64,000 bases of DNA from Stenotrophomonas maltophilia (GTDB lineage: Bacteria; Pseudomonadota; Gammaproteobacteria; Xanthomonadales; Xanthomonadaceae). The stretch covers positions 699,027 through 763,026 of the forward strand of contig FOZF01000002.1 in the NCBI GenBank assembly GCA_900113425.1, given 5' to 3'. The position numbers were made by a program, and so were the translations under genes. The notes under the pieces were generated by a model, which saw only the letters and a program-made list of their open reading frames with translations, was not told the DNA's origin and made no database searches. Each line of letters starts with the position of its first letter. Positions within the stretch are counted from its first letter, which is position 1. Shown here in pieces: positions 17,317 through 30,676 of this stretch.

Positions 17317-17895
17317 TCAAGTGGGCAGGGCGGTCGCTGCTTCGTCGTCGGCCAGCAGCCCGTACACAGCCGAGTCGGCCAACTCGCCCTGGATGCGCCA
17401 GCGTTGGCGCAGGAGGCCCTCACGATGGAAGCCGAGGCGTTCAAGCACGTGCGCGGAGGCTGCATTGCGCGGATCGATCTCGGCTTCGACGCGATGCAGG
17501 CGCAGCGTCCGGAACAGGTAGGCCAGCACCTGCTGCAACGCCTCGTGCATGTAGCCGCGGCCCTGGACCTCAGGTGCCAGCAGGTAGCCGATCTCGGCAC
17601 GCGCAGCATCGCGATCGACGGCAAACACCACGCAGATGCCCAGCAACGGGCCTTCCAGCGACTCGCGCACGGCCAGCTTGAGCTGGGTGCCGATGGCGTG
17701 TGCGGCGAGGTCGTCGTCGATCTGTTCGCGGGCTTCGCCCGGCCGTTTCCAGGCAGGATGGTTCCACCAGCGCATGACCGCCGGGTTGGATTGCAGCGTG
17801 AACAACGCAGCAGCGTCATCACGACGGATCGGGCTCAGGACCAGCCGCGCGCTGTGCAGCGGCAGGCCGGGGAACAGCAGCGAGTGGCTGGGCAA
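17317..17895 (-). CDS. GNAT family N-acetyltransferase, RimJ/RimL-like
   Basis: About 192 residues if it begins at the TTG at 17895. The RimL-type signature is clear: LHSARLVLSPIRRDDAAALFTL, AEIGYLLAPEVQGRGYMHEAL (acetyl-CoA loop) and HRVEAEIDPRNAASAHVLERLGFHREG. Such enzymes acetylate protein N-termini or small amines. The start is uncertain: the only ATG in frame, at 17997, adds an unlikely leader, so a TTG or another rare start is probable. It runs in the same direction as parE upstream, separated by about 150 bp and a hairpin. Confidence 0.8.
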   Translation of the reverse strand: MPSHSLLFPGLPLHSARLVLSPIRRDDAAALFTLQSNPAVMRWWNHPAWKRPGEAREQIDDDLAAHAIGTQLKLAVRESLEGPLLGICVVFAVDRDAARAEIGYLLAPEVQGRGYMHEALQQVLAYLFRTLRLHRVEAEIDPRNAASAHVLERLGFHREGLLRQRWRIQGELADSAVYGLLADDEAATALPT

Positions 17896-18006
17896 TGCGG
17901 TGGTCCACGCGGATGAGCGCGCATTATGGACCCGCAGGGTTTGCCGATGGGGGTGTAATGCCCCGGAGGGCGGCCTGGACCGGTACCGCCAGGCCATGCA
18001 GCCAGA

Positions 18007-18029
18007 GCCGTTTCCCGACAGGAAACGGC
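18007..18029 (-). terminator. Hairpin after parE
   Basis: A perfect 9-bp stem, GCCGTTTCC with GGAAACGGC and a 5-nt loop, lies 18 nt beyond the parE stop codon. No T-run follows on the minus strand, so it may need Rho or simply protect the mRNA end. Confidence 0.45.
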
Positions 18030-18046
18030 CCCGGCCCGCGCTGGGA

Positions 18047-19936
18047 TCAGACTTCCAGCGACGCCAGATCGCCCTTGGTCTCCAGCCAGCCCTTGCGGTC
18101 AGACGCCCGCTTCTTGGCCAGCAGCATGTCCATCAGCGAACGGGTCTGCTCGCGATCGTCCACGGTCAGCTGCACCAGGCGACGGGTGTCCGGGTGGATG
18201 GTGGACTCGCGCAGCTGCGACGGGTTCATCTCGCCCAGGCCCTTGAATCGGGTCACGTTGACCGCGCCCTTGATCTTCTCGCGCTCGATCTTGTCCAGCA
18301 TGGAGCGCTTTTCTTCCTCGTCCAGTGCGTAGAAGACCTGCTTGCCCACGTCGATGCGGAACAGCGGCGGCATTGCCACGAACACGTGGCCGGCATCGAC
18401 CAGCGCCGGGAAGTGCTTCAGGAACAGCGCCGTCAACAGGGTGGCGATGTGCAGGCCGTCCGAGTCGGCGTCGGCCAGGATCACCACCTTGCCGTAGCGC
18501 AGGCCGCTGATGTCATCCTTGCCCGGATCGCAGCCGATGGCGATGGCCAGGTTGTGCACTTCTTCCGAGGCCAGCACGCTGTTGGAAGAGACTTCCCAGG
18601 TGTTCAGGATCTTGCCGCGCAGCGGCATGATCGCCTGGAAATCCTTGTCGCGTGCCTGCTTGGCGCTGCCGCCTGCCGAATCACCTTCCACCAGGAACAG
18701 CTCGGTACGCGACAGGTCCTGGCTGATGCAGTCGGCCAGCTTGCCCGGCAGGGCAGGACCCTGGGTGACCTTCTTGCGGACCACCAGCTTTTCGGTCTTC
18801 AGGCGCGCGCTGGCGCGCTCGATGGCGATCTGCGCGATCTTCTCGCCCAGCTCCACGTTCTGGTTCAGCAGCAGGCTGAACGCATCGTGCGCGGCACCTT
18901 CAACGAAACCGGCGGCCTGCCGCGAGGACAGGCGTTCCTTGGTCTGCCCGCTGAACTGCGGATCGGTCATTTTCAGCGACAGCACGAACGACACGCGGTC
19001 CCACACGTCTTCCGGCGCCAGCTTCACGCCACGCGGCAGCAGGTTGCGGAAGTCGCAGAACTCGCGGAGCGCCTCGGTCAGGCCGGTGCGCAGGCCGTTG
19101 ACGTGGGTACCGTGCTGGGCGGTGGGGATCAGGTTGACGTAGCTTTCCTGGACCAGCTCGCCTTCCGGCAGCCAGGCCACGGCCCAGTCCACCACTTCGG
19201 TGTCCTTCTTGAGGTTGCCGACGAACAGGTCGGCCGGCAGCATTTCGCGCTCGCCCAGCTCCAGCTTCAGGTAGTCGCGCAGGCCGTCCTCGTAGTACCA
19301 GGTGTCGACTTCGCCGGTGGCTTCGTCGGTCAGCTTCACGGTCAGGCCCGGGCACAACACCGCCTTGGCGCGCAGCAGATGCTTGAGCGCGCGCACCGCG
19401 AACTTCGGTGTGTCGAAGTACTTCGGGTCGGGCCAGAAGCGCACGCGGGTACCCGTGTTCTTCTTGCCGACCGTGCCCACCACTTCCAGCGGCGTGGCGC
19501 GGTCACCGTTACGGAAGGTGATGCGGTGTTCGGCACCTTCGCGCTTGATGTGCACTTCCACCAGGGTCGACAGCGCGTTGACCACGCTGACGCCGACGCC
19601 GTGCAGGCCGCCGGAGAAGGTGTAGTTGTTGTTGCTGAACTTGCCGCCCGCGTGCAGGCGGGTCAGGATCAGTTCGACACCCGGGATCTTCTCTTCCGGA
19701 TGGATGTCCACCGGCATGCCACGGCCGTCATCGCTGACCTCCACGCTGCCGTCCTTGTACAGGGTGATCTCGATCGAGCGGGCGTGGCCGGCGAGGGCCT
19801 CGTCCACCGAGTTGTCGATCACTTCCTGCGCCAGGTGGTTGGGGCGCGCGGTGTCGGTATACATGCCGGGACGGCGCTTGACCGGGTCAAGGCCGGACAG
19901 GACTTCAATATCGGCGGCGTTATAGCGGGCGTTCAT
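18047..19936 (-). CDS. parE: DNA topoisomerase IV subunit B
   Basis: A 629-residue type IIA topoisomerase ATPase subunit. The GHKL ATPase motifs are EVIDNSVDEALAG, SDDGRGMPVDIHP and SGGLHGVGVSVVNALS; the TOPRIM region includes LFLVEGDSAGGSAKQARD and ILADADSDGLHI. The length and the short, ParE-type C-terminus (no GyrB insertion) separate it from GyrB. With ParC, which is not in this window, it decatenates daughter chromosomes. The ATG at 19936 gives the usual MNARYNAADIEVLSGLDPVKRRPGMY start. Confidence 0.96.
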   Translation of the reverse strand: MNARYNAADIEVLSGLDPVKRRPGMYTDTARPNHLAQEVIDNSVDEALAGHARSIEITLYKDGSVEVSDDGRGMPVDIHPEEKIPGVELILTRLHAGGKFSNNNYTFSGGLHGVGVSVVNALSTLVEVHIKREGAEHRITFRNGDRATPLEVVGTVGKKNTGTRVRFWPDPKYFDTPKFAVRALKHLLRAKAVLCPGLTVKLTDEATGEVDTWYYEDGLRDYLKLELGEREMLPADLFVGNLKKDTEVVDWAVAWLPEGELVQESYVNLIPTAQHGTHVNGLRTGLTEALREFCDFRNLLPRGVKLAPEDVWDRVSFVLSLKMTDPQFSGQTKERLSSRQAAGFVEGAAHDAFSLLLNQNVELGEKIAQIAIERASARLKTEKLVVRKKVTQGPALPGKLADCISQDLSRTELFLVEGDSAGGSAKQARDKDFQAIMPLRGKILNTWEVSSNSVLASEEVHNLAIAIGCDPGKDDISGLRYGKVVILADADSDGLHIATLLTALFLKHFPALVDAGHVFVAMPPLFRIDVGKQVFYALDEEEKRSMLDKIEREKIKGAVNVTRFKGLGEMNPSQLRESTIHPDTRRLVQLTVDDREQTRSLMDMLLAKKRASDRKGWLETKGDLASLEV

Positions 19937-20096
19937 CTATGTTCTAAAGCGCGGAGCGACGCGCAAGTGTGCGGTCTGGGCGGCGAATTTGCACGCCTGC
20001 GGTTCAGCCTCGCCGCCGGGGAGGGGGTAAAATGGCAGCCGCTGGAATCCGGACGCCAGCGTCCCCATGTCCCAGCCATACCGCGAGGAGGACTCC

Positions 20097-22408
<2,312 letters not shown>

Positions 22409-22413
22409 CTTGC

Positions 22414-22436
22414 GATGGGGCCCGCCAGGCCCCATC
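22414..22436 (+). terminator. Hairpin between pyrG and kdsA
   Basis: A perfect 9-bp stem, GATGGGGCC/GGCCCCATC, with a 5-nt loop lies 6 nt after the pyrG stop. The following TTGCTCGCTT is only weakly T-rich, so it may be a partial terminator with some read-through into kdsA. Confidence 0.55.
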
Positions 22437-22498
22437 TTGCTCGCTTGAACCAAGTGCATCGGCCCGTTCGATGTAGCGGACAACTCTAAGGAAACGCC

Positions 22499-23329
22499 AT
22501 GAAACTGTGTGGATTCGAAGTGGGGCTGGACCAGCCCCTGTTCCTGATCGCCGGCCCCTGCGTGATCGAGTCGATGCAGTTGCAGCTCGATACCGCTGGC
22601 AAGCTGAAGGAAATCACCGGCAAGCTCGGTGTGAACTTCATCTTCAAGTCCAGCTTCGACAAGGCCAACCGCACGTCTGGTACCGCTTTCCGCGGCCCGG
22701 GCATGGAGGAGGGGCTGAAAGTCCTGGCCGAGGTCAAGAAGCAGATCGGTGTGCCGGTGCTGACCGACGTCCATGAATACACCCCAATGGACGAAGTGGC
22801 TTCGGTCGTGGATGTGCTGCAGACTCCGGCATTCCTCGTTCGCCAGACCGACTTCATCCGCAAGGTGTGCTCGGCCGGGAAGCCGGTCAACATCAAGAAG
22901 GGCCAGTTCCTGGCGCCCTGGGACATGAAGCCGGTCGTGGAAAAGGCCAAGGCGACCGGTAACGATCAGATCATGGTCTGCGAACGCGGTGCCAGCTTCG
23001 GTTACAACAATCTGGTGAGTGACATGCGTTCGCTGGCGGTGATGCGCGAGACCGGGTGCCCGGTGGTGTTCGACGCCACCCATTCGGTGCAGCTGCCGGG
23101 TGGGCAGGGCACCAGCTCTGGCGGCCAGCGCGAACATGTGCCGGTGTTGGCCCGGGCCGCGGTGGCGGTGGGTATCTCCGGCCTGTTCGCCGAGACCCAT
23201 CCTGACCCGTCCAAGGCCCTCTCCGACGGTCCCAACGCATGGCCACTGGACCAGATGGAAGCACTGCTCGAAACGCTGATGGAGCTCGATGCGGTGACCA
23301 AGAAGCACGGTTTCTCACGCTTCGCGTGA
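22499..23329 (+). CDS. kdsA: 3-deoxy-8-phosphooctulonate synthase (KDO-8-P synthase)
   Basis: A 276-residue class I aldolase-like enzyme that condenses phosphoenolpyruvate with arabinose 5-phosphate to give KDO-8-phosphate for lipopolysaccharide. Marks are [23 protein letters not shown], the [13 protein letters not shown] loop, [17 protein letters not shown] and [14 protein letters not shown]. The stop codon overlaps the GTG start of the next gene, showing translational coupling. Confidence 0.97.
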   Translation: MKLCGFEVGLDQPLFLIAGPCVIESMQLQLDTAGKLKEITGKLGVNFIFKSSFDKANRTSGTAFRGPGMEEGLKVLAEVKKQIGVPVLTDVHEYTPMDEVASVVDVLQTPAFLVRQTDFIRKVCSAGKPVNIKKGQFLAPWDMKPVVEKAKATGNDQIMVCERGASFGYNNLVSDMRSLAVMRETGCPVVFDATHSVQLPGGQGTSSGGQREHVPVLARAAVAVGISGLFAETHPDPSKALSDGPNAWPLDQMEALLETLMELDAVTKKHGFSRFA

Positions 23330-23672
23330 ACCCTGACCCGTGGACGGCGCTGGAAGTCCAGCGTCGCCGCCGGCACTGGAAACAGTGGCCGTGGGGCCTG
23401 ATCGCACTGGGCCTGGCCGGGCTGTTCACGGCGGGCGTGTTCGGTCTGGTGCTGATCGGCGCCGCGTCCGTGCGGTCACCGGGTGATGGCAGCAGCGTGC
23501 TCAATCTGCGGGCGTACTTCATGGCGCTGCTGGCCGGCGAGCTGTTGGCTGCCGGCGGCTGCATCGCTGCTGCCGTGCTGGCCTGGCGCCTGAATCGCGG
23601 CAAGGTGGCCGCCGGGCTGGCGGTTGTCGTGCTTTCGCTGTGGCTCGGTGCGCTGTCCTACGGGGTGCTCTG

Positions 23673-23673
<1 letters not shown>
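23326..23673 (+). CDS. Small membrane protein coupled to kdsA
   Basis: A 115-residue protein if translated from the GTG at 23326, which overlaps the kdsA stop (GTGA). It has a basic N-terminal part ([12 protein letters not shown]), then three hydrophobic segments at about residues 25-45, 63-83 and 93-113. I recognise no family. Position suggests co-expression with lipopolysaccharide synthesis; nothing in the sequence shows more. Confidence 0.65.
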
Positions 23674-25216
<1,543 letters not shown>

Positions 25217-25220
25217 GGCC

Positions 25221-25574
25221 ATGCGCGATTGGCGCTGGCTGCTGCTGGTGCTGGCCCTGCTGCTGGCATGGCTGCAGTACCGTTTCTGGTTCGGCCCGGG
25301 CAATTCGGGGGAAGTGATGATGCTCGAAGCCCAGGTTGCCGGCCAGGAACGGGACAACGAAGGTCTGCAGCAGCGCAATGATGCGCTGGCTGCCGAAGTG
25401 AAGGACCTCAAGGAAGGCCAGTCCGCCATCGAAGAGCGCGCACGCAGTGAGCTGGGCATGATCAAGCCCGGCGAGAAGTTCTACCGGGTGGTCGACGACG
25501 CGCCGGTTCGTCCGGCGCAGCCGCCGGTGCCGATGCCCGAACAGGCGGGCGACCACCCGGCGGACGTGCCATGA
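25221..25574 (+). CDS. ftsB: Cell division protein FtsB
   Basis: A 117-residue bitopic protein with a short cytoplasmic start, one transmembrane helix ([20 protein letters not shown]) and a periplasmic coiled coil ([28 protein letters not shown]), then [13 protein letters not shown]. FtsB forms the FtsQLB complex that activates septal peptidoglycan synthesis. It starts 4 nt after eno and its end overlaps ispD (ATGA), the usual arrangement in gammaproteobacteria. The proline-rich tail is specific to this lineage. Confidence 0.95.
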   Translation: MRDWRWLLLVLALLLAWLQYRFWFGPGNSGEVMMLEAQVAGQERDNEGLQQRNDALAAEVKDLKEGQSAIEERARSELGMIKPGEKFYRVVDDAPVRPAQPPVPMPEQAGDHPADVP

Positions 25575-26269
25575 GCGCGGCGATCTGGGTGGTCGTTCCC
25601 GCTGCCGGTCGTGGCGCCCGCTTCGGTGCGCCACTGCCCAAGCAGTATCTGCAGGCGGGCGGGCAGATGCTGCTGGCCCACACCCTGCAGGCACTGCTGG
25701 CCCATCCGGCCGTTGCCGGCGCGATGGTGGTGATCGGCGAGAATGACGCGGATTGGCCGGGCTGGAGCGAATGGGCCGGCAAGCCGGTGCTGACCTGCAC
25801 GGGCGGGGCGACCCGCGCCGCCTCCGTGCTGGCCGGCCTGCTTGCGCTGCCGGAGAGCGTCCGCGCCGATGAGTTCGTGCTGGTGCACGATGCTGCACGG
25901 CCCAATCTGTCGCTGGCCGACCTGGGCCGCCTGCTGGAGGTTGGCCGTACCGATCCGGTCGGGGCCATTCTTGCCGCGCCGGTACGCGACACCCTGAAGC
26001 GGGCCGGTGACGATGGTGGCATCGACGGCACCGAGCCACGCGAGCGCCTGTGGCGTGCCCTGACCCCGCAGCTGTTCCGCCGTCATCAGCTGATCCGCGC
26101 GCTGACCGACGCCGCTGCGTCCGGCGTGGACGTCACCGACGAAGCCATGGCCATGGAGCGCCAGGGCCAGCGCCCGCTGCTGGTTGAAGGCAGCGAGGAC
26201 AACTTCAAGGTCACCACGCCGGCCGACCTGGACCGCTTCGAATTCGTACTCTCCCGCCGCGCCGGCTGA
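25571..26269 (+). CDS. ispD: 2-C-methyl-D-erythritol 4-phosphate cytidylyltransferase
   Basis: A 232-residue nucleotidyltransferase making CDP-methylerythritol in the non-mevalonate isoprenoid pathway. Marks are the N-terminal [20 protein letters not shown] loop, [26 protein letters not shown], and [33 protein letters not shown] at the C-terminus. It overlaps ftsB by four bases and is 34 nt before ispF, so the two pathway enzymes are co-expressed. Confidence 0.96.
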   Translation: MSAAIWVVVPAAGRGARFGAPLPKQYLQAGGQMLLAHTLQALLAHPAVAGAMVVIGENDADWPGWSEWAGKPVLTCTGGATRAASVLAGLLALPESVRADEFVLVHDAARPNLSLADLGRLLEVGRTDPVGAILAAPVRDTLKRAGDDGGIDGTEPRERLWRALTPQLFRRHQLIRALTDAAASGVDVTDEAMAMERQGQRPLLVEGSEDNFKVTTPADLDRFEFVLSRRAG

Positions 26270-26303
26270 ACGCCCGCGCGGCCCTGCTGCAAGGGTTGCA
26301 TCC

Positions 26304-26801
26304 ATGAGCACTGCTCCGTTCCCGCCCGTCCGCATCGGCCAGGGCTACGACGTCCACGCCTTTGGTGAGGGTGACCACATCATGCTGGGAGGCGTGCGCG
26401 TGCCGCACAGCCACGGTGTGCTCGCGCACAGCGATGGCGACGTGATCCTGCACGCGCTGTGTGACGCCATGCTCGGCGCGCTGGCGCTGGGCGACATCGG
26501 CCAGCACTTTCCGCCCAGCGATGATCGCTGGAAGGGTGCCGACAGCAGTGACTTCGTCCGCCACTGCGACGCTCTCCTGCGTGAGCGTGGCTGGTGCGTC
26601 GGCAACACCGACGTCACCGTGATCTGTGAACGACCGAAGGTCGGGCCGCATGCGCTGGCAATGCGTGAATGCATCGCGGCACTGCTGCAGCTGCCACTGG
26701 ACGCAGTCAGCGTGAAGGCCACCACGTCGGAGAAGCTTGGCTTCACCGGTCGCGGTGAAGGCATCGCGGCACAGGCTGTGGTCCTGCTGGTGGCGGCATG
26801 A
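26304..26801 (+). CDS. ispF: 2-C-methyl-D-erythritol 2,4-cyclodiphosphate synthase
   Basis: A 165-residue trimeric enzyme that cyclises the IspE product. Marks are [56 protein letters not shown] (zinc ligands Asp and His) and [21 protein letters not shown] near the end. The ATG at 26304 gives the family N-terminus. Its stop overlaps the truD start by four bases. Confidence 0.97.
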   Translation: MSTAPFPPVRIGQGYDVHAFGEGDHIMLGGVRVPHSHGVLAHSDGDVILHALCDAMLGALALGDIGQHFPPSDDRWKGADSSDFVRHCDALLRERGWCVGNTDVTVICERPKVGPHALAMRECIAALLQLPLDAVSVKATTSEKLGFTGRGEGIAAQAVVLLVAA

Positions 26802-27829
26802 TTCCGCTGCCGCTCGCGTTCGGCGCGCCGCTGCTGCAGGCGCGAATCCGCACCACGCCGGAGGATTTCCAGGTCGACGAGCTGTCGGCCTTTGAAGCCA
26901 CGGGCGAGGGCGAGCATCTGCTGCTGCATATCCGCAAGCGCGGTGCCAACACCGTGCATGTGGCCAAGGTGCTGGCCAAGTGGGCCGGCCTGCCGGAGAT
27001 GGCGGTCAGCTATGCGGGAATGAAGGATCGCCACGCGGTTACCACCCAGCGCTTCAGTGTGCATCTGCCCAAGCGCGTCGCGCCGGATCTGGCGCTGCTG
27101 GCCAGCGATGAAATCGAAGTGCTCGACGCAACCTGGCACAACCGCAAGCTGCAGCGTGGCGCGCTGGCCGGCAATCGTTTCAGGCTGGTGCTGCGCCAGG
27201 TACACGGCGATGCGGTTGCGATCAGCGAACGCCTGCAGCAGATTGCCGAACGTGGCCTGCCGAACTGGTTCGGCGAGCAGCGTTTCGGCCGCGATGGTGG
27301 CAACGTTCCGGCAGCGCTGGCGATGTTCGGTGGCCGCCGCATGCGCAAGGACCAGCGCTCGCTGCTGCTGTCGGCTGCGCGTTCGGCACTGTTCAATCGC
27401 GTGCTTGCCGCACGCGTGGAGCAGGGGGTCTGGGACCAGCCGCTGGACGGTGAAGTGTGGATGCTGGATGGCAGCCGCAGCGTGTTTGGTCCGGAGCCTT
27501 ACACGGATGCACTGGCAGCGCGGCTGGCCGCGTTCGATATCCATCCCAGCGCACCTTTGTGGGGAGAGGGCGAGCTGCGCAGTACGGGCGCCGCCCGCGA
27601 GTTCGAACTGCGCGCGCTCGACGACGGGGAATCCAAGGCACTGCGTGCCGGACTGGAAGAGGCACGGCTGAAGCAGGAGCGCCGCGCGTTGCGCCTGCGC
27701 CCTGCGCTGCTGCAGCACCAGTGGCTGGCGGAAGACGTGCTTGAGCTGTCGTTCGCGCTGCCGCCGGGCTGCTATGCCACCGCGGTCCTGCACGAGCTCG
27801 GGCCGGTCGAGGACGCCGCCCAGTCCTGA
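26798..27829 (+). CDS. truD: tRNA pseudouridine(13) synthase
   Basis: A 343-residue enzyme that makes pseudouridine at position 13 of tRNA-Glu. Marks are [56 protein letters not shown] (with the catalytic aspartate in KDRHA), and [15 protein letters not shown]. Length is typical. It is the last gene of the eno-ftsB-ispD-ispF-truD block and faces the convergent Smr gene 10 nt away. Confidence 0.96.
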   Translation: MIPLPLAFGAPLLQARIRTTPEDFQVDELSAFEATGEGEHLLLHIRKRGANTVHVAKVLAKWAGLPEMAVSYAGMKDRHAVTTQRFSVHLPKRVAPDLALLASDEIEVLDATWHNRKLQRGALAGNRFRLVLRQVHGDAVAISERLQQIAERGLPNWFGEQRFGRDGGNVPAALAMFGGRRMRKDQRSLLLSAARSALFNRVLAARVEQGVWDQPLDGEVWMLDGSRSVFGPEPYTDALAARLAAFDIHPSAPLWGEGELRSTGAAREFELRALDDGESKALRAGLEEARLKQERRALRLRPALLQHQWLAEDVLELSFALPPGCYATAVLHELGPVEDAAQS

Positions 27830-27839
27830 GCGGATCGCA

Positions 27840-28379
27840 TCAGCGCCGTGACAGCAGCACCAGCACGGCGCCGGTTCCGCCCTGGCTGGTCGGCGCCGAA
27901 TGGAAGGCAAGCACATCGTTGCGCAGGCGCAGCAGCCGGTCGACCAGATTCTTCAGGACCGGCGCGCCACCGTCGGACTGCAGCCCCTTGCCGTGGATGA
28001 TGCGCACGCAGCCGTACTCATGTGCATGCGCCTCCAGCAGGAACTGGCGCAGCATGGCCTCGGCCTGCGCTGCGGTCGCGCCATGCAGATCCAGCTCGTC
28101 CTGCACCGAGTACTGGCCGCGCTTGAGACGCTGGAACAGCCGCGGTGGAAGGGCGTCGCGCCGGTAGCTGGCTACATCTCCGGCTTCCAGCGGTGCGCTG
28201 TCGCGCAACAGCCGGGCGAACTCGCCGGCGGCCTCGGCCTCGTCGCGTTCGGCCATGCGCGCACGCGGCTTCGGCCGGGCAGCGGCTGGCGCGGGTTCGG
28301 CCTCTTTGCGCAGCGGCGTCACTTCGCCGATGGCGGCGCGGAAGAGCGCGGCAGGGTCTTCGTCTTCTGGATGCGACAT
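27840..28379 (-). CDS. Smr domain protein
   Basis: A 179-residue protein with a charged N-terminal half and a C-terminal Smr domain: DELDLHGATAAQAEAMLRQFL, CVRIIHGKGLQSDGGAPVLKNLV and SQGGTGAVLVLL. Small Smr proteins (E. coli YdaL/SmrB type) are nucleic-acid nucleases; SmrB cuts mRNA at collided ribosomes. The preceding RRDALPPRLFQRLKRGQYSVQ is typical of the proteobacterial group, but SmrA and SmrB cannot be told apart with certainty here. It is divergent from surE. Confidence 0.88.
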   Translation of the reverse strand: MSHPEDEDPAALFRAAIGEVTPLRKEAEPAPAAARPKPRARMAERDEAEAAGEFARLLRDSAPLEAGDVASYRRDALPPRLFQRLKRGQYSVQDELDLHGATAAQAEAMLRQFLLEAHAHEYGCVRIIHGKGLQSDGGAPVLKNLVDRLLRLRNDVLAFHSAPTSQGGTGAVLVLLSRR

Positions 28380-28588
28380 GCGCACAGGGTAAACCGGTGA
28401 CGCAGGCCTGCCTATGGCGATGCGAGGCCAGTCGTGACCGCCGACAGGGTAGGACCTGCGGCTCGCATGCGGCACAATAGAAGATGCCCCTGCAGGGGCG
28501 TCGGCTTCCGCAGGGAAGCACGACGGCCCCGCCAACACCGCACGGTGACGGAATCGAATTCTTGGAAAATCAAGCGGTTAAATCGAAG

Positions 28589-29368
28589 ATGCGAATTCTG
28601 GTCAGTAACGACGATGGCGTCGACGCCGCAGGTATCCGGATGCTTGCCTCGGTACTGCGTGACGCCGGCCACGAAGTGACGGTGGTCGCACCCGACCGCG
28701 ATCGCTCAGGCGCCAGCAATTCACTGACCCTGGACCTGCCCATCCGGCTCAAGCGCATCGATCACTACACCGTGTCGGTGGCCGGCACGCCCACCGACTG
28801 TGTGCATCTGGCGCTGACCGGTCTGCTGGAGTTCGAACCCGATATTGTCGTGTCGGGCATCAACAACGCCGCCAACCTGGGTGACGACGTGATCTATTCC
28901 GGAACCGTCTCGGCGGCGATGGAGGGGCGCTTCCTCGGCCTGCCCGCGGTGGCGGTGTCCCTGGTGACCCGCAATCACGATCCCCGTCACTTCGAGACCG
29001 CGGCGCGTGCCGCCGTGGAGATCGTCGCCCGCCTCAAGGCCGACCCGCTGCCGGCGGACACCATCCTCAACGTCAACGTGCCCGACCTGCCGTGGACCGA
29101 GGTCAAGGGTTTCGAGGTCACCCGGCTGGGCAACCGCCATCGCGCCGAAGGCTGCATCCCGCAGAAGGATCCACGCGGCAACGAGGTGTACTGGATCGGT
29201 CCGGCTGGCCGCGAGCAGGACTCCGGCCCCGGCACCGACTTCCACGCGGTGCGCACCGGGCATATCTCGATCACCCCGATCCAGGTGGACCTGACCCGCT
29301 ATCAGGCGCTGGAGAAAGTGGCCAGCTGGGTCGGCGGTCTCAGCGCCGCGCTGGACCAGCCGGCATGA
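28589..29368 (+). CDS. surE: 5'/3'-nucleotidase SurE
   Basis: A 259-residue survival protein with broad phosphatase activity on nucleoside monophosphates. Marks are [19 protein letters not shown] (metal-binding Asp-Asp), [26 protein letters not shown] and [25 protein letters not shown]. The first gene of surE-pcm-yqaA-nlpD, it ends in an ATGA overlap with pcm. The ATG at 28589 gives the family N-terminus. Confidence 0.97.
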   Translation: MRILVSNDDGVDAAGIRMLASVLRDAGHEVTVVAPDRDRSGASNSLTLDLPIRLKRIDHYTVSVAGTPTDCVHLALTGLLEFEPDIVVSGINNAANLGDDVIYSGTVSAAMEGRFLGLPAVAVSLVTRNHDPRHFETAARAAVEIVARLKADPLPADTILNVNVPDLPWTEVKGFEVTRLGNRHRAEGCIPQKDPRGNEVYWIGPAGREQDSGPGTDFHAVRTGHISITPIQVDLTRYQALEKVASWVGGLSAALDQPA

Positions 29369-30042
29369 GTCCACGCCTGCGCCTGCAACCGGAAGCCGTC
29401 GGCATCGGCATGACGTCACAGCGCGTTCGCGATCGTCTGGTCGATCGCCTGCGCGAAGCCGGCATCGTCGACGAGTCCACGCTGAACGCGATCCGGGTGG
29501 TGCCCCGCCATCTGTTCATCGACGAGGCCCTAGCCTCGCGGGCCTATGAGGACACCGCGCTGCCGATCGGCCACGGCCAGACCATCTCGCAACCCTGGGT
29601 GGTGGCGCGGATGACTGAAGCGGTCGTGCAGGTGGCGCCCAAGCGGGTGCTGGAGGTGGGGACGGGGTCCGGCTACCAGGCCGCCGTACTCGGTGCACTG
29701 GGCCTGGAGGTGTATACCGTGGAGCGCATCGGCGACCTGCTGCGGCAGGCCCGCAAGCGGTTCCGCGCACTCGGCATGAACATCCGCACCAAGCACGATG
29801 ACGGCCGTGTCGGCTGGGCCGAGCACGGTCCGTTCGACGCCATCGTCGTCACGGCTGCGGCCCCGGCGCTGGTCGACGCACTGATCGAGCAGCTGGCCGA
29901 AGGTGGCCGGCTGGTGGCGCCGGTCGGCGGTGCCAGTGCGCAGTCGCTGGTGCAGCTGGACCGCAGGGCCGACGGCAGCGTCGAACAGCGCGTGCTGGCA
30001 CCGGTCACCTTCGTGCCGCTGCTGTCTGGCATGCTGGACTGA
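29365..30042 (+). CDS. pcm: Protein-L-isoaspartate O-methyltransferase
   Basis: A 225-residue SAM-dependent enzyme that repairs isoaspartyl residues in aged proteins. Marks are [40 protein letters not shown] and the SAM motif [15 protein letters not shown], then [13 protein letters not shown]. It begins inside the surE stop codon (ATGA), the classical arrangement. The N-terminal extension of about 20 residues is slightly longer than in E. coli. Confidence 0.96.
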   Translation: MSPRLRLQPEAVGIGMTSQRVRDRLVDRLREAGIVDESTLNAIRVVPRHLFIDEALASRAYEDTALPIGHGQTISQPWVVARMTEAVVQVAPKRVLEVGTGSGYQAAVLGALGLEVYTVERIGDLLRQARKRFRALGMNIRTKHDDGRVGWAEHGPFDAIVVTAAAPALVDALIEQLAEGGRLVAPVGGASAQSLVQLDRRADGSVEQRVLAPVTFVPLLSGMLD

Positions 30043-30061
30043 ATCCACGGAGCAGGGTTGC

Positions 30062-30676
30062 ATGAAGATTTTCGGACCGCTGTACGAGCGGGCGATGAAG
30101 TGGGCGGCGCACGAACGCGCGCCGACCTATCTGACGGTGCTGAGTTTTTTCGAGGCGATCATCTTTCCGGTGATGCCGGAAGTGATGCTGGCGCCGATGT
30201 GCGTGGCTCAACCCCGGCGCGGCTGGTGGTTCGCGACCCTCAGCCTGGCCGGTTCGATGGTCGGCGCCGTGGTCGGCTATGCGCTGGGTCACTTCGCATT
30301 CGAGGCGATCAAGCCGTTGTTCGAAGTGCTGGGCATGTTGCCGGCAATCGAACAGGGCATCACCACCGTGCAGGAGAAAATGGCCGAATCGCCGTGGGCG
30401 GTGTTCACGTTCCTGGTCCTGGGCGGCTTCATGCCGATCCCGATGAAGGTCTTCACGTGGGCATCAGGTATCGTCGGCGTACCGATGCCGCAGTACCTGC
30501 TGAGCATGCTGATTGGACGCGGCAAGCGCGTGTATGTGCTCGCTGCCGTGATCCGCATCGGTGGAGCGCGCGCCGAAGCGGCGCTGCGTCGCTGGATTGA
30601 ACCGCTGGGCTGGATCGCCACCGCGTTGGTGGTGGTGCTGATCGCCTGGCTTGTATGGAGGTCGAAGTTCGCATGA
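30062..30676 (+). CDS. yqaA: YqaA family membrane protein (VTT/SNARE-associated domain)
   Basis: A 204-residue protein with four to five hydrophobic segments. The VTT/DedA-like domain shows FFEAIIFPVMPEVMLAPM, GSMVGAVVGYALGHFAFEAI and FTFLVLGGFMPIPMKVFTWASGIVGVPM. YqaA proteins are relatives of DedA flippases; function unknown. In gammaproteobacteria that keep the surE-pcm-nlpD order a gene of this family commonly lies between pcm and nlpD. It overlaps nlpD by four bases. Confidence 0.85.
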   Translation: MKIFGPLYERAMKWAAHERAPTYLTVLSFFEAIIFPVMPEVMLAPMCVAQPRRGWWFATLSLAGSMVGAVVGYALGHFAFEAIKPLFEVLGMLPAIEQGITTVQEKMAESPWAVFTFLVLGGFMPIPMKVFTWASGIVGVPMPQYLLSMLIGRGKRVYVLAAVIRIGGARAEAALRRWIEPLGWIATALVVVLIAWLVWRSKFA